A program made the position numbers and the translations under genes. A DNA stretch of 64,000 nt from Chionoecetes opilio. Lineage: Eukaryota; Arthropoda; Malacostraca; Decapoda; Majidae. The stretch covers positions 502,501-566,500 of the forward strand of contig JACEEZ010001676.1 in assembly GCA_016584305.1 (NCBI GenBank). The letters are read 5' to 3'. The notes under the pieces were generated by a model, which saw nothing but the letters and a program-made list of their open reading frames with translations, was not told the origin of the DNA and did no database searches. Below, in pieces: positions 27,277 to 38,967 of the stretch; position 1 is the stretch's first letter; each line of letters starts with the position of its first letter.

Positions 27277-27299
27277 TATTTACTCTCATTGCGTAAAAT

Positions 27300-28245
27300 G
27301 ATTGCGAGTCGCGTCTACACAACCCCTCCCACACGTCTCAGACAGCCCGAGTAAACGGTCACTACTACAACTTTTGACCTGTGACGGGCTGTGGTTCAGT
27401 AAGGGCCCTGTCAGTTAGTGACCACCATCGGATTTATATACCAGGGGGTCACTGCTGCAGGGGGCATTGAAGTGCACGGCGTCCTACTTGGAAAGTGCAC
27501 TACCGCAGTGGATTGTACGGAGCTGGGGCCTGATTGACTGCTGCCTCCCAAGAAAGCGCCAGGCAAGGCTGCCGCACCACCCTTGAACTTCCACACTGAG
27601 CCTACACCAACACTACATTAGACCTCATGACACACACAGATATCCCTGAGTTAACGGTTACCACTAACTACTTCTCGACCTGTGACGGGTTGTGGACCAG
27701 TAAGGGCCCTGTCAGTTAGTGACCACCATCGGGATTTAAGGTACCAGGGGTCACTGCTGCAGGAGGCATTGAAGTGTACGGCGTCCTACATGGAAAGTAC
27801 AAAAATCCGCAGTGGATTGAACGGAGGCTGGGGCCTGATTGACTGCTGCCTCCCAAGAAAGCGCCAGGCAAGGCTGCCGCACCACCTTGAACCTCCACAC
27901 CTGTGTTCACACCATTACAAAACACGCATAACATACCAATCTATCAAGCACTAACCTACCCCCACAAACTAGTAGTAGTTAGCCATAGATTACAGCTTTC
28001 AACTTTCCTCACAAATTCCATGCAGTTTTTCTATACTGCATGGTATCACTTCATTTCCGGCCAGCTTCGGCTGGAGGGATGGGTGGGTGGGGAGGAGCCT
28101 TCTACTTCCTATCCTTTCTCTCTTATCATCTAGTTAGTGTAGTATAGTTAAAGCAAACAGCCTTGTAAGGACCTATCGGTCTGTTGCTGTTTGTGTTTCC
28201 TTTGTAATCCTTTGTAAAAATCCTCCTCCTCCTCCTCCTCCTTGC
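27300..28245 (+). mobile_element. Family E element: two tandem ~302-bp units plus unique 3' part and (TCC)n
   Basis: Units start near 27300 and 27604: 'gacctgtgacggg' occurs at 27376 and 27677, and 'aggcaaggctgccgc' at 27561 and 27866. Each contains 'gggccctgtcagttagtgac' and 'tgactgctgcctcccaagaa'. From 27869 a 350-bp unique segment matches 14456-14802 in inverse orientation and ends in (TCC)n at about 28222-28245. Tandem 5' units followed by a 3' part with a simple tail resemble monomer-promoter retroelements, but no coding region supports a class. Confidence 0.65.
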
Positions 28246-29024
28246 CCTCCCCGGCTTCTTCTTCCTCCACCACTTCGTCCTTGACCTCGTCGTCGTCGTC
28301 CTCGTCTTGAGCAGTGTTGGCTACCCTCGTGAAAGCCCGATAGGTCTTCGTAATGGATGGGTGAAATCATTTTCTCTTTTTTTTCTGTGCGTGTGTAGTG
28401 TTCACTGCATCATTATTTCACAATGATTTACTTACATTGCTACACACATTGCTTACTACATTGCTTAGTGGACTTATTATCATAGTGGTCTTATCATTTT
28501 TTTAAGGCGACAGTGACAGCTGGTATAATCATGTCACTGCATGTATCGCATCGATGTGTTTAGCAGGGTAGCCTAGGGTGTTGGATAGAGATTTTCATTG
28601 CTTGGTTTGTTAGATAAAGGTTCTCATTGCTTGGTATGTTGGATAGAGGTTCTTATTAACCATGGATACATCTTGCTTTGGTGAATGAAGGCGAGGCAAC
28701 TGGCAACCCGTCACTGCGTTGTCAGTCATCATCACAGTGTGGGGGATGGCGTGACGCGGATCAGGAATGTTAGCGGTAGTTGATTACCTCGAGTAGGTAG
28801 TTAGGACAGCTAACAGCTGTTTCGGGGGAAGGTTTACTGTGTGTGTTAGGTGTTTCGTCAGAGATTTTATTTGATACTAGAAGCTTTTTCTGTTTACCGC
28901 ATTACCTGATCTTTGTAATTTGTGGTAGGTATTGTGTTACTTCGTGCTACGTGTTGTAGGTTTAAGGTGTATTTTGATGCAGAATAGGTGGCAGAAGGGT
29001 GAGAAATGGCAAGGATGGTGATGG
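28246..29024. other. No gene recognised; short 36-bp repeat
   Basis: Three diverged copies of 'ggatagagattttcattgct' type lie at about 28575-28665. Nothing else was recognised. Confidence 0.45.
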
Positions 29025-29237
29025 TTAACCCCTTCACGCCCAGATCTTTCCTTTGCTATAAAAAAATTTATGTTTTCGAGCCATAAAATAACAACGAGTA
29101 GTTGAATATACCAAATTAGTTACTCGACAAGGATCCTAAACAGGTCATATATATAAAACATTGCATATATTCACTAAAAATCGTCTAATGGTACGATAAT
29201 AACAATGAAAATTACGTTCTGGGTCTCAAGGGGTTAA
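29025..29237 (-). mobile_element. TTAA-flanked MITE M1, copy 2
   Basis: TTAA at 29025-29028 and 29234-29237. Read on the minus strand it follows the copy 1 layout from CCCCTTGAGACCCAGA to TCTGGGCGTGAAGGGG. It lies 250 bp from copy 3, in opposite orientation. Confidence 0.9.
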
Positions 29238-29487
29238 GCATGCATGGGGCAAGGATAATGTGATGAGGCGATGCTGATGATACGTTGCCAGTGATAAAAT
29301 GTCTTTGTGGGAAGTGGTTAGGTGATGTAAAGAAGAGGAGAGGAGGGAAGTTGGGGAGAAAAATGAGGAGGAACTGAATTTACTGCCTCTTGCGGGGTAG
29401 ATAGTGAGTTAGGAGTGAGTGTGAGTGGAGGAAGGGGAAGAGGGAGGCAGAAGAGGGTATAGATGCGGGGGGCTTCACGACTCACTG

Positions 29488-29702
29488 TTAACCCCTTGAA
29501 ACCCAGAACGTAATTTTCATTGTAATTTGGCTACCAATAGACGTTTTTTTAGTGAATGTATGCAATATTTTATAGATATGACCTGTTTAGTATCCTTGTC
29601 AACTAACTAATTTGGTATTTTAAGTTACTTCTCGTTACTTTATGGGTAACAACATGCGATTTTACATATAGCAAAGGAAAGATCTGGGTGTGAAGGGGTT
29701 AA
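29488..29702 (+). mobile_element. TTAA-flanked MITE M1, copy 3
   Basis: TTAA at 29488-29491 and 29699-29702. Full-length, with CCCCTTGAAACCCAGA at the left end and TCTGGGTGTGAAGGGG at the right. Confidence 0.9.
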
Positions 29703-30157
29703 GGGTGTTTAGTGCTTCCCGTTCAACAAGTCTCTCTCTCAGGGAAGGGCAACTGATGGAGCGTCGACAGAGCCGGTAATTATATGCCCAGGTGATCAGG
29801 TGGGAGGGAACGTCTACTTTATGGTATCAACGCATGAGTTATTTGATTACATTTTGCAGTAGTATTTTATTTATTTTGCTGGCATGTAATCAGTACAATA
29901 TATTGCTATGCTTATTAGTATACTTTCCAACCCGCATTTAACTTGGTAATGATTAAGGGTTTGATTTACCGGCATAGGTGAAGCCCTCGCCATTACGACA
30001 ACTGCTTACAGAAGGCGTGTAGGGTAGGACACCCTAGTTTTACTCTACGTTTACTCCTACGACTCTAAAGTTTTTGCTGGAAACGTACTTGTAATTACAC
30101 ATTTTATTGGCAAAGAACATGCACCTTTCCTAGCCTGGGTGAGGAGAGCTGCTAGAC
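29703..30157. other. No gene recognised
   Basis: Mixed A+T-rich sequence between two MITE families. Confidence 0.4.
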
Positions 30158-30374
30158 TATACTCTGTTTTTTTTTAACGAGGTGAAAAATCCTAACCCCA
30201 TGCTGCTTACTGACAGATATTTGATGCCAGGAGAAGGGAATAGTACGGTTCTTCTAAATTTCAGTTGTATTTTATCATAGTTAACCATATTATCAGGTAA
30301 ACATAGGCATTATTTTAAGCATGAGACCTTAAGATGGAATGGAATTTTCGCCTCGGTAAAAAATATAGACTATA
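30158..30374. mobile_element. TIR element family M2, copy 2
   Basis: Same layout as 7957-8168. The left end TATACTCTGTTTTTTTTT plus AACGAGG faces a right end whose complement reads TATAGTCTATATTTTTT plus ACCGAGG. A 'tagactata' direct repeat (30153-30161 and 30366-30374) brackets it and may be part of the ends or a target duplication. Confidence 0.8.
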
Positions 30375-30462
30375 GGCTGCTACCCGTCGCCCCCTTCAGG
30401 AGACCACAGCTCTTCTAATAGCTATATATCTAAGACTTTATTTATCTCAAGACCTCAGATAT

Positions 30463-30524
30463 ATGAACATAAGAAAATAAGGAAGCTACAAGAGGCTGCG
30501 AGACCTACACGTGGTAGTTCCTGT
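30463..30524 (-). mobile_element. LINE family A, 3' terminal fragment
   Basis: The complement reads 'ggaactaccacgtgtaggtc' then 'cctcttgtagcttccttat'. Only about 60 bp is retained. Confidence 0.75.
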
Positions 30525-30860
30525 AGTAGATATATAGGTCATGAGCTCTTCCATGCCTTGTTGCCCCAACCCTGCGTGGTGCGTGAGGCGTGTCTCCCCC
30601 TGTTATCAGTGCGGCGGTGACTGAGGGATTTGTGAGTGGCGTTAGACACCTCTCTACTGAAGCAAGAGGAACTTATGGGGAAAGGCTTGTATCGGGTTCA
30701 CTTCGATACTAACCTGCCGTTTTAATCGCGTTTACGTAAGCAGCTTATAGTTATATTATGCTATATATTATAAAACGTTGTATATAATTAAGCTGAATAA
30801 TGAAGAACAATAGACTATTGAAACTGAACTTTTAGAGGAAACACAAACTTTTAGAAGAAA
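30525..30860. other. No gene recognised
   Basis: Mixed sequence preceding the 15-bp-derived minisatellite. Confidence 0.4.
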
Positions 30861-31107
30861 ATGAAACTGAAGAATTGAGGAGTGTTAAAGAAGTGAGAAG
30901 TGTTGAAGACGTGAGACTGTTTTTATTACGTTGTAGCCTATATAGCCTGTATACGCTATTATATTCCTTCCTTATGTAAAAGAAGTTGTACGCTTTTAGG
31001 GTTGAAGAAGTGAAAAGTGTTAAAGAAAGAAGAGAGAAGTGTTGAAGAAATGAGTAGATTTGAAGAAGTGAGAAGTGTTGAAGAAGTGGGAAGTGTTAAA
31101 GAAAGGA
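30861..31107. repeat. Degenerate ~15-bp repeats, precursor zone of the next array
   Basis: Diverged GTGTTGAAGAAGTGA-type units occur singly and in runs (30878-30920, 31003-31107), interrupted by unique DNA at about 30920-31000. Confidence 0.75.
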
Positions 31108-31860
31108 GTAGTGTTGGAGTAGCGTTGAAAGAAATGAGTAGTGTTGGAGTAGCGTTGAAAAAAGAAGTGAGTAGTGTTGGAGTTGCGTTGAAAAAAGAAG
31201 TGAGTAGTGTTGGAGTAGCGTTGAAAGAAATGAGTAGTGTTGGAGTAGCGTTGAAAAAAGAAATGAGTAGTGTTGGAGTAGCGTTGAAAGAAATGAGTAG
31301 TGTTGGAGTAGCGTTGAAAGAAGTGAGTAGTGTTGGAGTAGCGTTGAAAGAAATTAGTAGTGTTGGAGTAGCGTTGAAAGAAATGAGTAGTGTTGGAGTA
31401 GCGTTGAAAGAAATGAGTAGTGTTGGAGTAGCGTTGAAAGAAGTGAGTAGTGTTGGAGTAGCGTTGAAAGAAATGAGTAGTGTTGGAGTAGCGTTGAAAG
31501 AAATGAGTAGTGTTGGAGTAGCGTTGAAAAAAGAAATGAGTAGTGTTGGAGTAGCGTTGAAAGAAATGAGTAGTGTTGGAGTAGCGTTGAAACAAATGAG
31601 TAGTGTTGGAGTAGCGTTGAAAGAAGTGAGTAGTGTTGGAGTAGCGTTGAAAAAAGAAATGAGTAGTGTTGGAGTAGCGTTGAAAGAAATGAGTAGTGTT
31701 GGAGTAGCGTTGAAAGAAATGAGTAGTGTTGGAGTAGCGTTGAAAGAAATGAGTAGTGTTGGAGTAGCGTTAAAAGAAATGAGTAGTGTTGGAGTAGCGT
31801 TGAAAGAAATGAGTATAGTGTTGGAGTAGCGTTGAAAGAAATGAGTAGTGTTGAAAATAG
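31108..31860. repeat. 30/33-bp minisatellite, 23 full units plus partial
   Basis: The unit is 'agtgttggagtagcgttgaa' plus 'agaaatgagt'. Five units carry an extra AAA, giving 33 bp. The plus frame reads EMSSVGVALK repeats over 31017-31829 and the minus strand FFQRYSNTTH repeats, because unit lengths are multiples of three without stops. Each unit looks like two diverged 15-mers of the preceding zone. Beyond 31850 it decays into the same 15-bp type. There is no start context, splice signal or non-repeat coding sequence, so I do not call a gene. Confidence 0.95.
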
Positions 31861-32495
31861 TATATGAGAAGTGTAAAAGAAGTGAGAATGTTGAAGAGTT
31901 GAGTAGTGTTAAAGAAGTGAGAAGTGTAGTCTAGTGGTGTCCTGAGGCGCGTGGTAGCAAGGGAAGAAAGGCAAGTGTTCCCTGGGCTAAGCTAAACGCT
32001 GCGGCCGGGAAGTAAACAGGTGGGACGCAGCCGGGCTTGATCTGATACGAGACGCCTGACAGTTTTACAGGGTCCGAGAACAATCTTATCTGGACCAATT
32101 GACAGTTTTACCAGAAAGGGGAACAGAAGTTGAGCTGATGCCCTAATTTAGCTTGTGGTGGCCTCCGCTGACTAACAAAAGGCGGAGGAGCTGCGAGATG
32201 TAAGGTGATACTCGACTATTGTTCGTGCCAGGAGGGAGGGAAGACGGGAGGAGCTGGGTGGTGGCAGGTCCCCGTCGGATCAGCTGGGCAGAGGAAGTAG
32301 TAGTGTGTTGTCTGACGGCTAAGAGGAATCTGTGGCACATGGGTTTACGAAGAAAATAATGACGAAAGAAATATAATTTAAAATGAAATATGGGAAGAGA
32401 AAAAACATTAAGCAAGATTGTGAAAGGCGAGTAGAAGAAGAAATTCTGAAAGGAAGAAGAATGGAGTGATGGGAGAAAACTTTTAAGTGAATCTT
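31861..32495. other. No gene recognised
   Basis: Mixed DNA; the first 70 bp are residual GTGTTAAAGAAGTGAG-type repeats. Confidence 0.4.
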
Positions 32496-32499
32496 GAGA

Positions 32500-32530
<31 letters not shown>

Positions 32531-32901
32531 GGAGAGAAAGAGAGATCATGCTATATGTATTTTTTTCTACGTAGGCCATTCGAGATCATGTAGCTATGTG
32601 GCTATAGCATATAACTATATCTTAGGTATATTTACATTGATGGGAAAAAATATGCGAGTGCTACAGTTTTCGTTTTTAATACTTAGACGACAAAGCGAAT
32701 ATAATGCAAAATCATCCCCAATGACTGATGATTAGTGCTATATATAGGCGCCCCTCCATGCTCGCCCTTCTGCACCCCGCCACGCTTGAGCAGCAGCAAT
32801 GTATAGGGCAAGGCAGACGCGATTGGAACACGTCTCTGTCTCGTCTAATGCATCTCTAAGCGCGTCACCACTTTATCTAATCCTTCTTACGCCGCCTGAG
32901 C

Positions 32902-32933
<32 letters not shown>

Positions 32934-33118
32934 AGAGACGAGAGAAGAGACGAGAGAGGAGAGAAGTAGAAGAGAATGTGAGTTAGAGAGAGAGGAGAGA
33001 GAGAGACAGAGATGAGATTAAGAGGAGAGAGCGAAGAGAGAGAGACAGAGAGCCCGAGATGGAGAGAGAGTAAGATAAAAGAGATCAACTGAGAGAGACG
33101 AGAGAGAGGAGACGTAGT
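32496..33118. repeat. (AG)n-rich tracts
   Basis: Short AG run at 32496-32547, then an extended AG-rich interrupted zone at 32895-33118, separated by about 350 bp of unremarkable DNA. Confidence 0.85.
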
Positions 33119-33649
33119 AAAGTTAAAAGTACAGATGTATTAAAGAGTGAATGATTGCGGTGGTTTACATGGTTAGTATTGGTGGGGTGAAAACAGAGAC
33201 TGTGAACTGTGAAGGGGCGAAAACCACTTGACATGGTTTCCGCGTCCAATGGAGAGTACAACTAAAAAACTCACACAACGCGACGAGGCGATAAAGTTGT
33301 ATTAAGTGTTTACAAGGAAGAAGCAGTGGGTAAAAGGGTACGCTTTGGGGGGGGTTGGGACTTGAAAGGGGTGGGTAAAAATATTGGTGGACGGGCTATG
33401 CGCGGGTCGAAAAACTCGAGGAGACATCAGTACACATACCACACACGGCCTGATCTGTTGTTTAAGAGAACAGTTAAATAGTGGTTTTAAGGTGGTAAAA
33501 GAGGGACGGCTGGGTGAGAAATACCCTTTGCCGTCGCGACCTGAGTACTAAATAACTACTCCGCCTAAGACTCATAAATTTGCCGGGAACACCACGAAGA
33601 CATGTTATATATACCGCATGTTGAGGTAGTGTGATGGAAAGCTGACAAA
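33119..33649. other. No gene recognised
   Basis: Mixed sequence with no recognisable family. Confidence 0.4.
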
Positions 33650-34235
33650 GGCCTCACCTCTTGACAGTGTTATGAGCTTTGTTTATGTTGTGTATTCTTT
33701 CCCAGCGTTTTACAGGCATTGAGTTTCCTTTTTTAACTGTATATGCTTTGAATTTCCTTTCTTTCGACATTATCTGTTTTATGTTTCACTGTTTATTTGT
33801 ATCCTCCAGCTTTTCTGAATTCCTCCTCACCTCTTGCCAGTGTTGTGAGCTTTGTTATGAATCCTTTCCCGGCGTTATACAGGCATTGAATTTTCTTTCT
33901 TTCGACCTTATTTGCTTTGTTTCTTTGTATATTTGTTTGTATCCTCCGGTTTTTTTTAACGTCTCACTTCTTGCCAGTGTTATAAGTGTTGTTATGTATT
34001 CTTTTTCAGCGTTATACAGGCATTGACTTTCCTTTCTTTCGACCTTATTTGCTTTGTTTCTTTGTATATTTGTTTGTATCCTCCGGTTTTTTTTAACGTC
34101 TCACTTCTTGCCAGTGTTATAAGTGTTGTTATATATTCTTTCTCAGCGTTATACAGGCATTGAATTTCCTCTTGCGACCTTATATATATATATGTTTTGT
34201 TTCCTTGTTTACTTATTAGCATCCTCCGTGTTTTC
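33650..34235. repeat. Tandem repeat, ~135-bp units, four copies
   Basis: 'cttgccagtgttataagtg' phases the array at about 33656, 33832, 33968 and 34105. Each unit also has 'gcgttatacaggcattga' and 'tatcctccg'. The third and fourth units are nearly identical (137 bp); the first is the most diverged. Confidence 0.85.
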
Positions 34236-34373
34236 TTATGCTTATTCGTTTTTCTGATCTACTACATTACCCAATACCCACTCCTAGACTCTCGAGTTCA
34301 GTAAATTCTCTTGTTATAGAACGTTCATGGGATTTAATCTTTTGTATTGCTATGTATTCCTCTTTTTCTATTC

Positions 34374-34440
34374 TACAGGAACTATGTAGTGTATACGTCT
34401 CACGGCCTCTTGTAGCTTCCTTATTTTCTTATGTTATTAT
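34374..34440 (+). mobile_element. LINE family A, 3' terminal fragment
   Basis: 'aggaactatgtagtgta' followed by 'cggcctcttgtagcttcc' and 'ttattttcttatgttat'. Confidence 0.75.
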
Positions 34441-34466
34441 ATTCTCCTTAATATCTTTTTATCCTT

Positions 34467-35121
34467 AATATCTTCTTTTGTGTTGCTATATAGTACTCTT
34501 CTTTTATGTTGCTATATAGAACTCTTCTTTTGTGTTGCTATATAGTACTCTTCTTTTATGTTGCTATATAGTACTCTTCTTTTGTGTTGCTATATAGTAC
34601 TCTTCTTTTATGTTGCTATATAGTACTCTTCTTTTGTGTTGCTATATAGTACTCTTCTTTTGTGTTGCTATATAGTACTCTTCTTTTGTGTTGCTATATA
34701 GAACTCTTCTTTTGTGTTGCTATATAGTACTCTTCTTTTGTGTTGCTATATAGTACTCTTCTTTTGTGTTGCTATATAGTACTCTTCTTTTGTGTTGCTA
34801 TATAGTACTCTTCTTTTGTGTTGCTATATAGACTCTTCTTTTGTGTTGCTATATAGAACTCTTCTTTTGTGTTGCTATATAGAACTCTTCTTTTGTGTTG
34901 CTATATAGTACTCTTCTTTTGTGTTGCTATATAGAACTCTTCTTTTGTGTTGCTATATAGTACTCTTCTTTTGTGTTGCTATATAGTACTCTTCTTTTGT
35001 GTTGCTATATAGTACTCTTCTTTTGTGTTGCTATATAGTACTCTTCTTTTGTGTTGCTATATAGTACTCTTCTTTTGTGTTGCTATATAGTACTCTTCTT
35101 TTGTGTTGCTATATAGTACTC
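34467..35121. repeat. 26-bp minisatellite, about 25 units
   Basis: The unit is 'tcttcttttgtgttgctata' plus 'tagtac', with the palindrome CTATATAG in every copy. In the first six or so units TTTTATG and TTTTGTG alternate strictly, a 52-bp dimer; the rest are almost all TTTTGTG. A GTAC/GAAC variant is scattered, and one unit near 34830 has lost 'ta'. Confidence 0.96.
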
Positions 35122-35474
35122 TCTTTTTTCTCCTTAATGTCTCTCTTTCTCCCTGTCTCTCTCCTTGTTTTAGCATGATTGGCACCCGTCACAACCCATC
35201 CTTACACGGAGAACACCTGCCTCTAGCCACTCAAGGTTCCTCAAGCGTGTCCAGAGTGGCTACGACGCTTGTGTGATGTGTAGATCCGAGTTCTTGCCCC
35301 GCCTTGCCCCGCCTTTCCCCACTTCCCTTCCTTCTAGCCCTTCCACTGCCCATCTTCACACCTCGCCGCCCCTTCACCCCATCAGCCCATCATCTCTACA
35401 CTGCTCCACCCTGTCCTACCATGCCCATCCCTGTTCCTCCGCCAATTGCAAACCCTAGTTAACATGTCTTACTA

Positions 35475-35935
<461 letters not shown>

Positions 35936-36499
35936 ACTTCACCGGATTTGTATAATTTCAGGCTGTAAATCTCGCCGCAGAAATATGATATGAAATACGA
36001 AAGCACAAGCTTACAATTGTGTATAGGGGAGAGTTTCCGCCTATGTCATGCACTAATGTTAATACACATATGAATAAACATGCAGTGCTCGTAGATAGAC
36101 AGATTAACCAACGTATTATATTTATAGAATCAAACCCCCAAATGCTGACCAATTATAGACCCGGTGAAATTGTAGTGTAATTTATATATTTTCATCATAA
36201 ATGTTAATGTTTGCTCTTTATTAATGCTACGTAGAGCAGGATTTGTGCATTTCTTTGCTAATGATGGTCGTAACTCCATTAATATTAAGTATTACGCATG
36301 GTGGGTCTATGATTATCGCTCGCGGAGGACTGTTCCGTAGCGTAATTAAGTAATCTGCTCCGTAAATCAGGTAACTGCAGTGCATATTCTTATTGTGTCG
36401 TTTCGTGGTAATCAGCAGAGCACACAGAGGCTGAAGCTTGAGATACGGCCCTTAATTACAGGTCAGCCCTACAGGATTTTCTGGGGCGCCCTTAGATGT
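35936..36499. other. No gene recognised
   Basis: A+T-rich sequence without recognisable features. Confidence 0.4.
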
Positions 36500-37020
36500 G
36501 TAGGGCCACCACCACTACTACTACTACTTATGCACTACTACTATCACTACCTCCACCACCATCACTGCCTTCAACATCACCACTACAACTACCACCACTT
36601 CTACTTATGTACCACCACCATCACTACTTCTACCTCCATCACCATCACTACCTCCACCACCAACATCACTTATGCACCACCACCATCACTACTGTTACCT
36701 TCACCACTGCCTTTACCATCACCACTACGACCACCATAATTCATTTCCACTGCTATTCCATCACCACTACCATAACAACTTCCACTATTTCACCATAATC
36801 AACACTATCACCACCTATTCCTATCCTATTCCTATTCAAGGAGATAGACAGTTGGGGGAAAGAAGAACTAGGAAGAGGTTAAAAAGAAAGGAAGAAATGA
36901 AAATAATCTACTACCACACTGCCACTATCACCACCATCACCTCCTCCTCTTCCTCCTCCTCCTCCTCCTCCTCCTCTTCTTCCACTTCCTCTTCCTCTTC
37001 CTCTTCCTCCTCCTTTCTTA
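36500..37020. repeat. (CAC/CAT)n triplet region and (CCT)n tract
   Basis: CACCATCACTAC-type triplets fill 36500-36820. After about 100 bp of A-rich DNA, a CCT/CTT triplet run spans 36935-37018. Confidence 0.9.
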
Positions 37021-37205
37021 TATTCCACCACCTCCACATATGCTTTGATTCCTTGCTTGGTATGTATATATTATGTGCTTAAGCAACAGGAGTCATAGTA
37101 CGTGATATTCGCGTGTTACTCTCCAGTGTATATGTTATGTGTTTGGGTGTTACTTTCGCCTGTCGTGTTACTTGTAGGTTATTACTTGACTCGGGACGCA
37201 ATCTT

Positions 37206-37223
37206 TGTTGAGTATTGTTCATG

Positions 37224-37314
<91 letters not shown>
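37206..37314. repeat. (CT)n microsatellite
   Basis: About 109 bp, uninterrupted. Confidence 0.97.
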
Positions 37315-37317
<3 letters not shown>

Positions 37318-38310
37318 TACCCATGACTCATCCCTTCCTCTCTCCCTGTGAGTTCTTTTCTGTTTGCTGACTCCTTTTCCCTCCTTGTGTCTCGACCTTT
37401 CTTTTTTGTTCCCTAGAAAATATACATCACATCAGTACGTAATTGATATATTTTTTTATTTGTTTTCTTCCAAATTATTATTGTCTCTTACAGCGATTAT
37501 CTCAAAGATGAAATAACAAGATGGTAATAATCTTGCGTCTTATTAGGGAGAGTTTTTGTTTTGCGTTGTATCAGATATCCATAATGGTTCATTTCCTCCT
37601 CGTCCTCTCCGCTCCTGTTGGCCAAAGAAGCTTTTTTACACCAGAGGATGATAACTGAGTGTAAAAAAATAATAAAAACCGTAATTATTCCTTTCTGGAA
37701 AGCGGAATTTTAGTTGAAATGTTTTAATTTTTTTCAATATAAACTCTTACTGGAAATCTTTACCTACTAAACTTCGTTTTGATTGCATTAGGAAAGGAAT
37801 CCTCTTTGACTAGTGGTTTGATTTAAGAATTCTTTTTCCTTCATGATAATATGTATTGTAACTAACCTGTGGGAAAGGGTATTCGCTGAGGACATCCATT
37901 CCTTCAGTTACTTTGAGCTACCACTGTCATTTCAACAATCTTAGATAGTTTACCCTTTGAAGAATACAGTTTTCCTCTAATTCCATCAATAGATAATATT
38001 AACTGAACTAACCATGTTTAAAAAGATCTGAGGATCCTTCCCTTGGTTTTGGGTAGTTACCATTTTTTTATTTTTTTACTAATCTTAGAATCAGTCTTAA
38101 CAATATTTTTTCTAGTATATTTTGATAACTGTATGCTTTTACTTATACATGTATATTTGACAGTTTTTCTCACCGTCGTTTCAGGTTTTCAGGTTTTGAA
38201 TTCTCTTGACAATATACTTTTTTTCTAGTATATTTTGATTACTGTTTATTTCTACTTTTTACATGTATATTTGATAATTTACCTCTTAACACCAGTATGA
38301 ATATTCTACG
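37315..38310. other. No gene recognised
   Basis: A+T-rich; 'tttttctagtatattttgat' occurs twice (near 38107 and 38220), a short local duplication. Confidence 0.4.
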
Positions 38311-38525
38311 ATACTCAGTTTTTTTTACGAGGCGAAAAATCCTGACCCCTTGCTGCTTACTGACTGATATTTGATGCCAGGAAAAGGGAATACTACACTT
38401 CTTCTTAATGTTAGTTGTATTTTATCATAGTTAACCATATTATCAGGTAAACATAGGCATAACTTTAAGCATGAATTCTTAAGATAGAATAAATTTTGCC
38501 TCGTTAGGAAAAATAAACTAGAGTT
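38311..38525. mobile_element. TIR element family M2, copy 3
   Basis: Internal 'tatttgatgccaggaaaagg' and 'gtattttatcatagttaacc' match the copies at 7.96 and 30.16 kb. The left end CTCAGTTTTTTTTACGAGGC faces a right end whose complement reads CTAGTTTATTTTTCCTAACG and continues AGGC. No ORF. Confidence 0.8.
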
Positions 38526-38967
38526 GAATAGATATCGATAGGAATATTACATACTATACGTTGATCAACTTACCTAACAACATGAGGCCTCCCCCCCCCC
38601 CCCCTTGTCTCCATGCATAGCTAACCGCCCCTCCCCTCCCCACGCTCCATCACGCCACACCCCACCACACCATTAGCACTCTTCATCACCAGGGGCGCCA
38701 CTTTGAAATAGAATAATCGAGTCACGCTCATATTTCTGAATTAAAGCATGCCTTGCCAATATAGCCTTGCCATTTCTCTTATGAAGGCGCAAATAGTGGA
38801 AGTGGACAATGGACTATTTTTAAGCTGATGAAAATAAGTATTAATGTAAACGTCTATGTAATGTGTTAATGAAGATGTAGATGTTTTTTTTGTTATCAGA
38901 CAAGACATATTGACAGACAGACAGACATATGGGGATACAGTACTGTTATGTGTCAATATTGATATTT

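Larger units (their letters stand above)
25105..27290 (+). mobile_element. CR1-like LINE, 5'-truncated and inactivated
   Basis: Begins immediately after (CTC)n at 25104. In order: a decayed endonuclease-RT linker, readable at 25335-25480 as WWTREIKDSLAAKKRAYEKH; the reverse transcriptase (25505-26690); and a C-terminal domain (to 27276). No apurinic endonuclease is present, so the 5' half is missing. At least five frame breaks are visible: two before 25505, one near 26685, one near 26740, and one near 26873 where a lost A converts RRITKM to a stop. Composition is A+T-richer than the flanks. It cannot be autonomous. Confidence 0.9.

Noticed and set aside
31017..31829. 270-codon repeat protein EMSSVGVALK
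   Set aside because: Open on both strands because units are 30 or 33 bp without stops; no unique coding sequence or gene context. Kept only as a testable finding.
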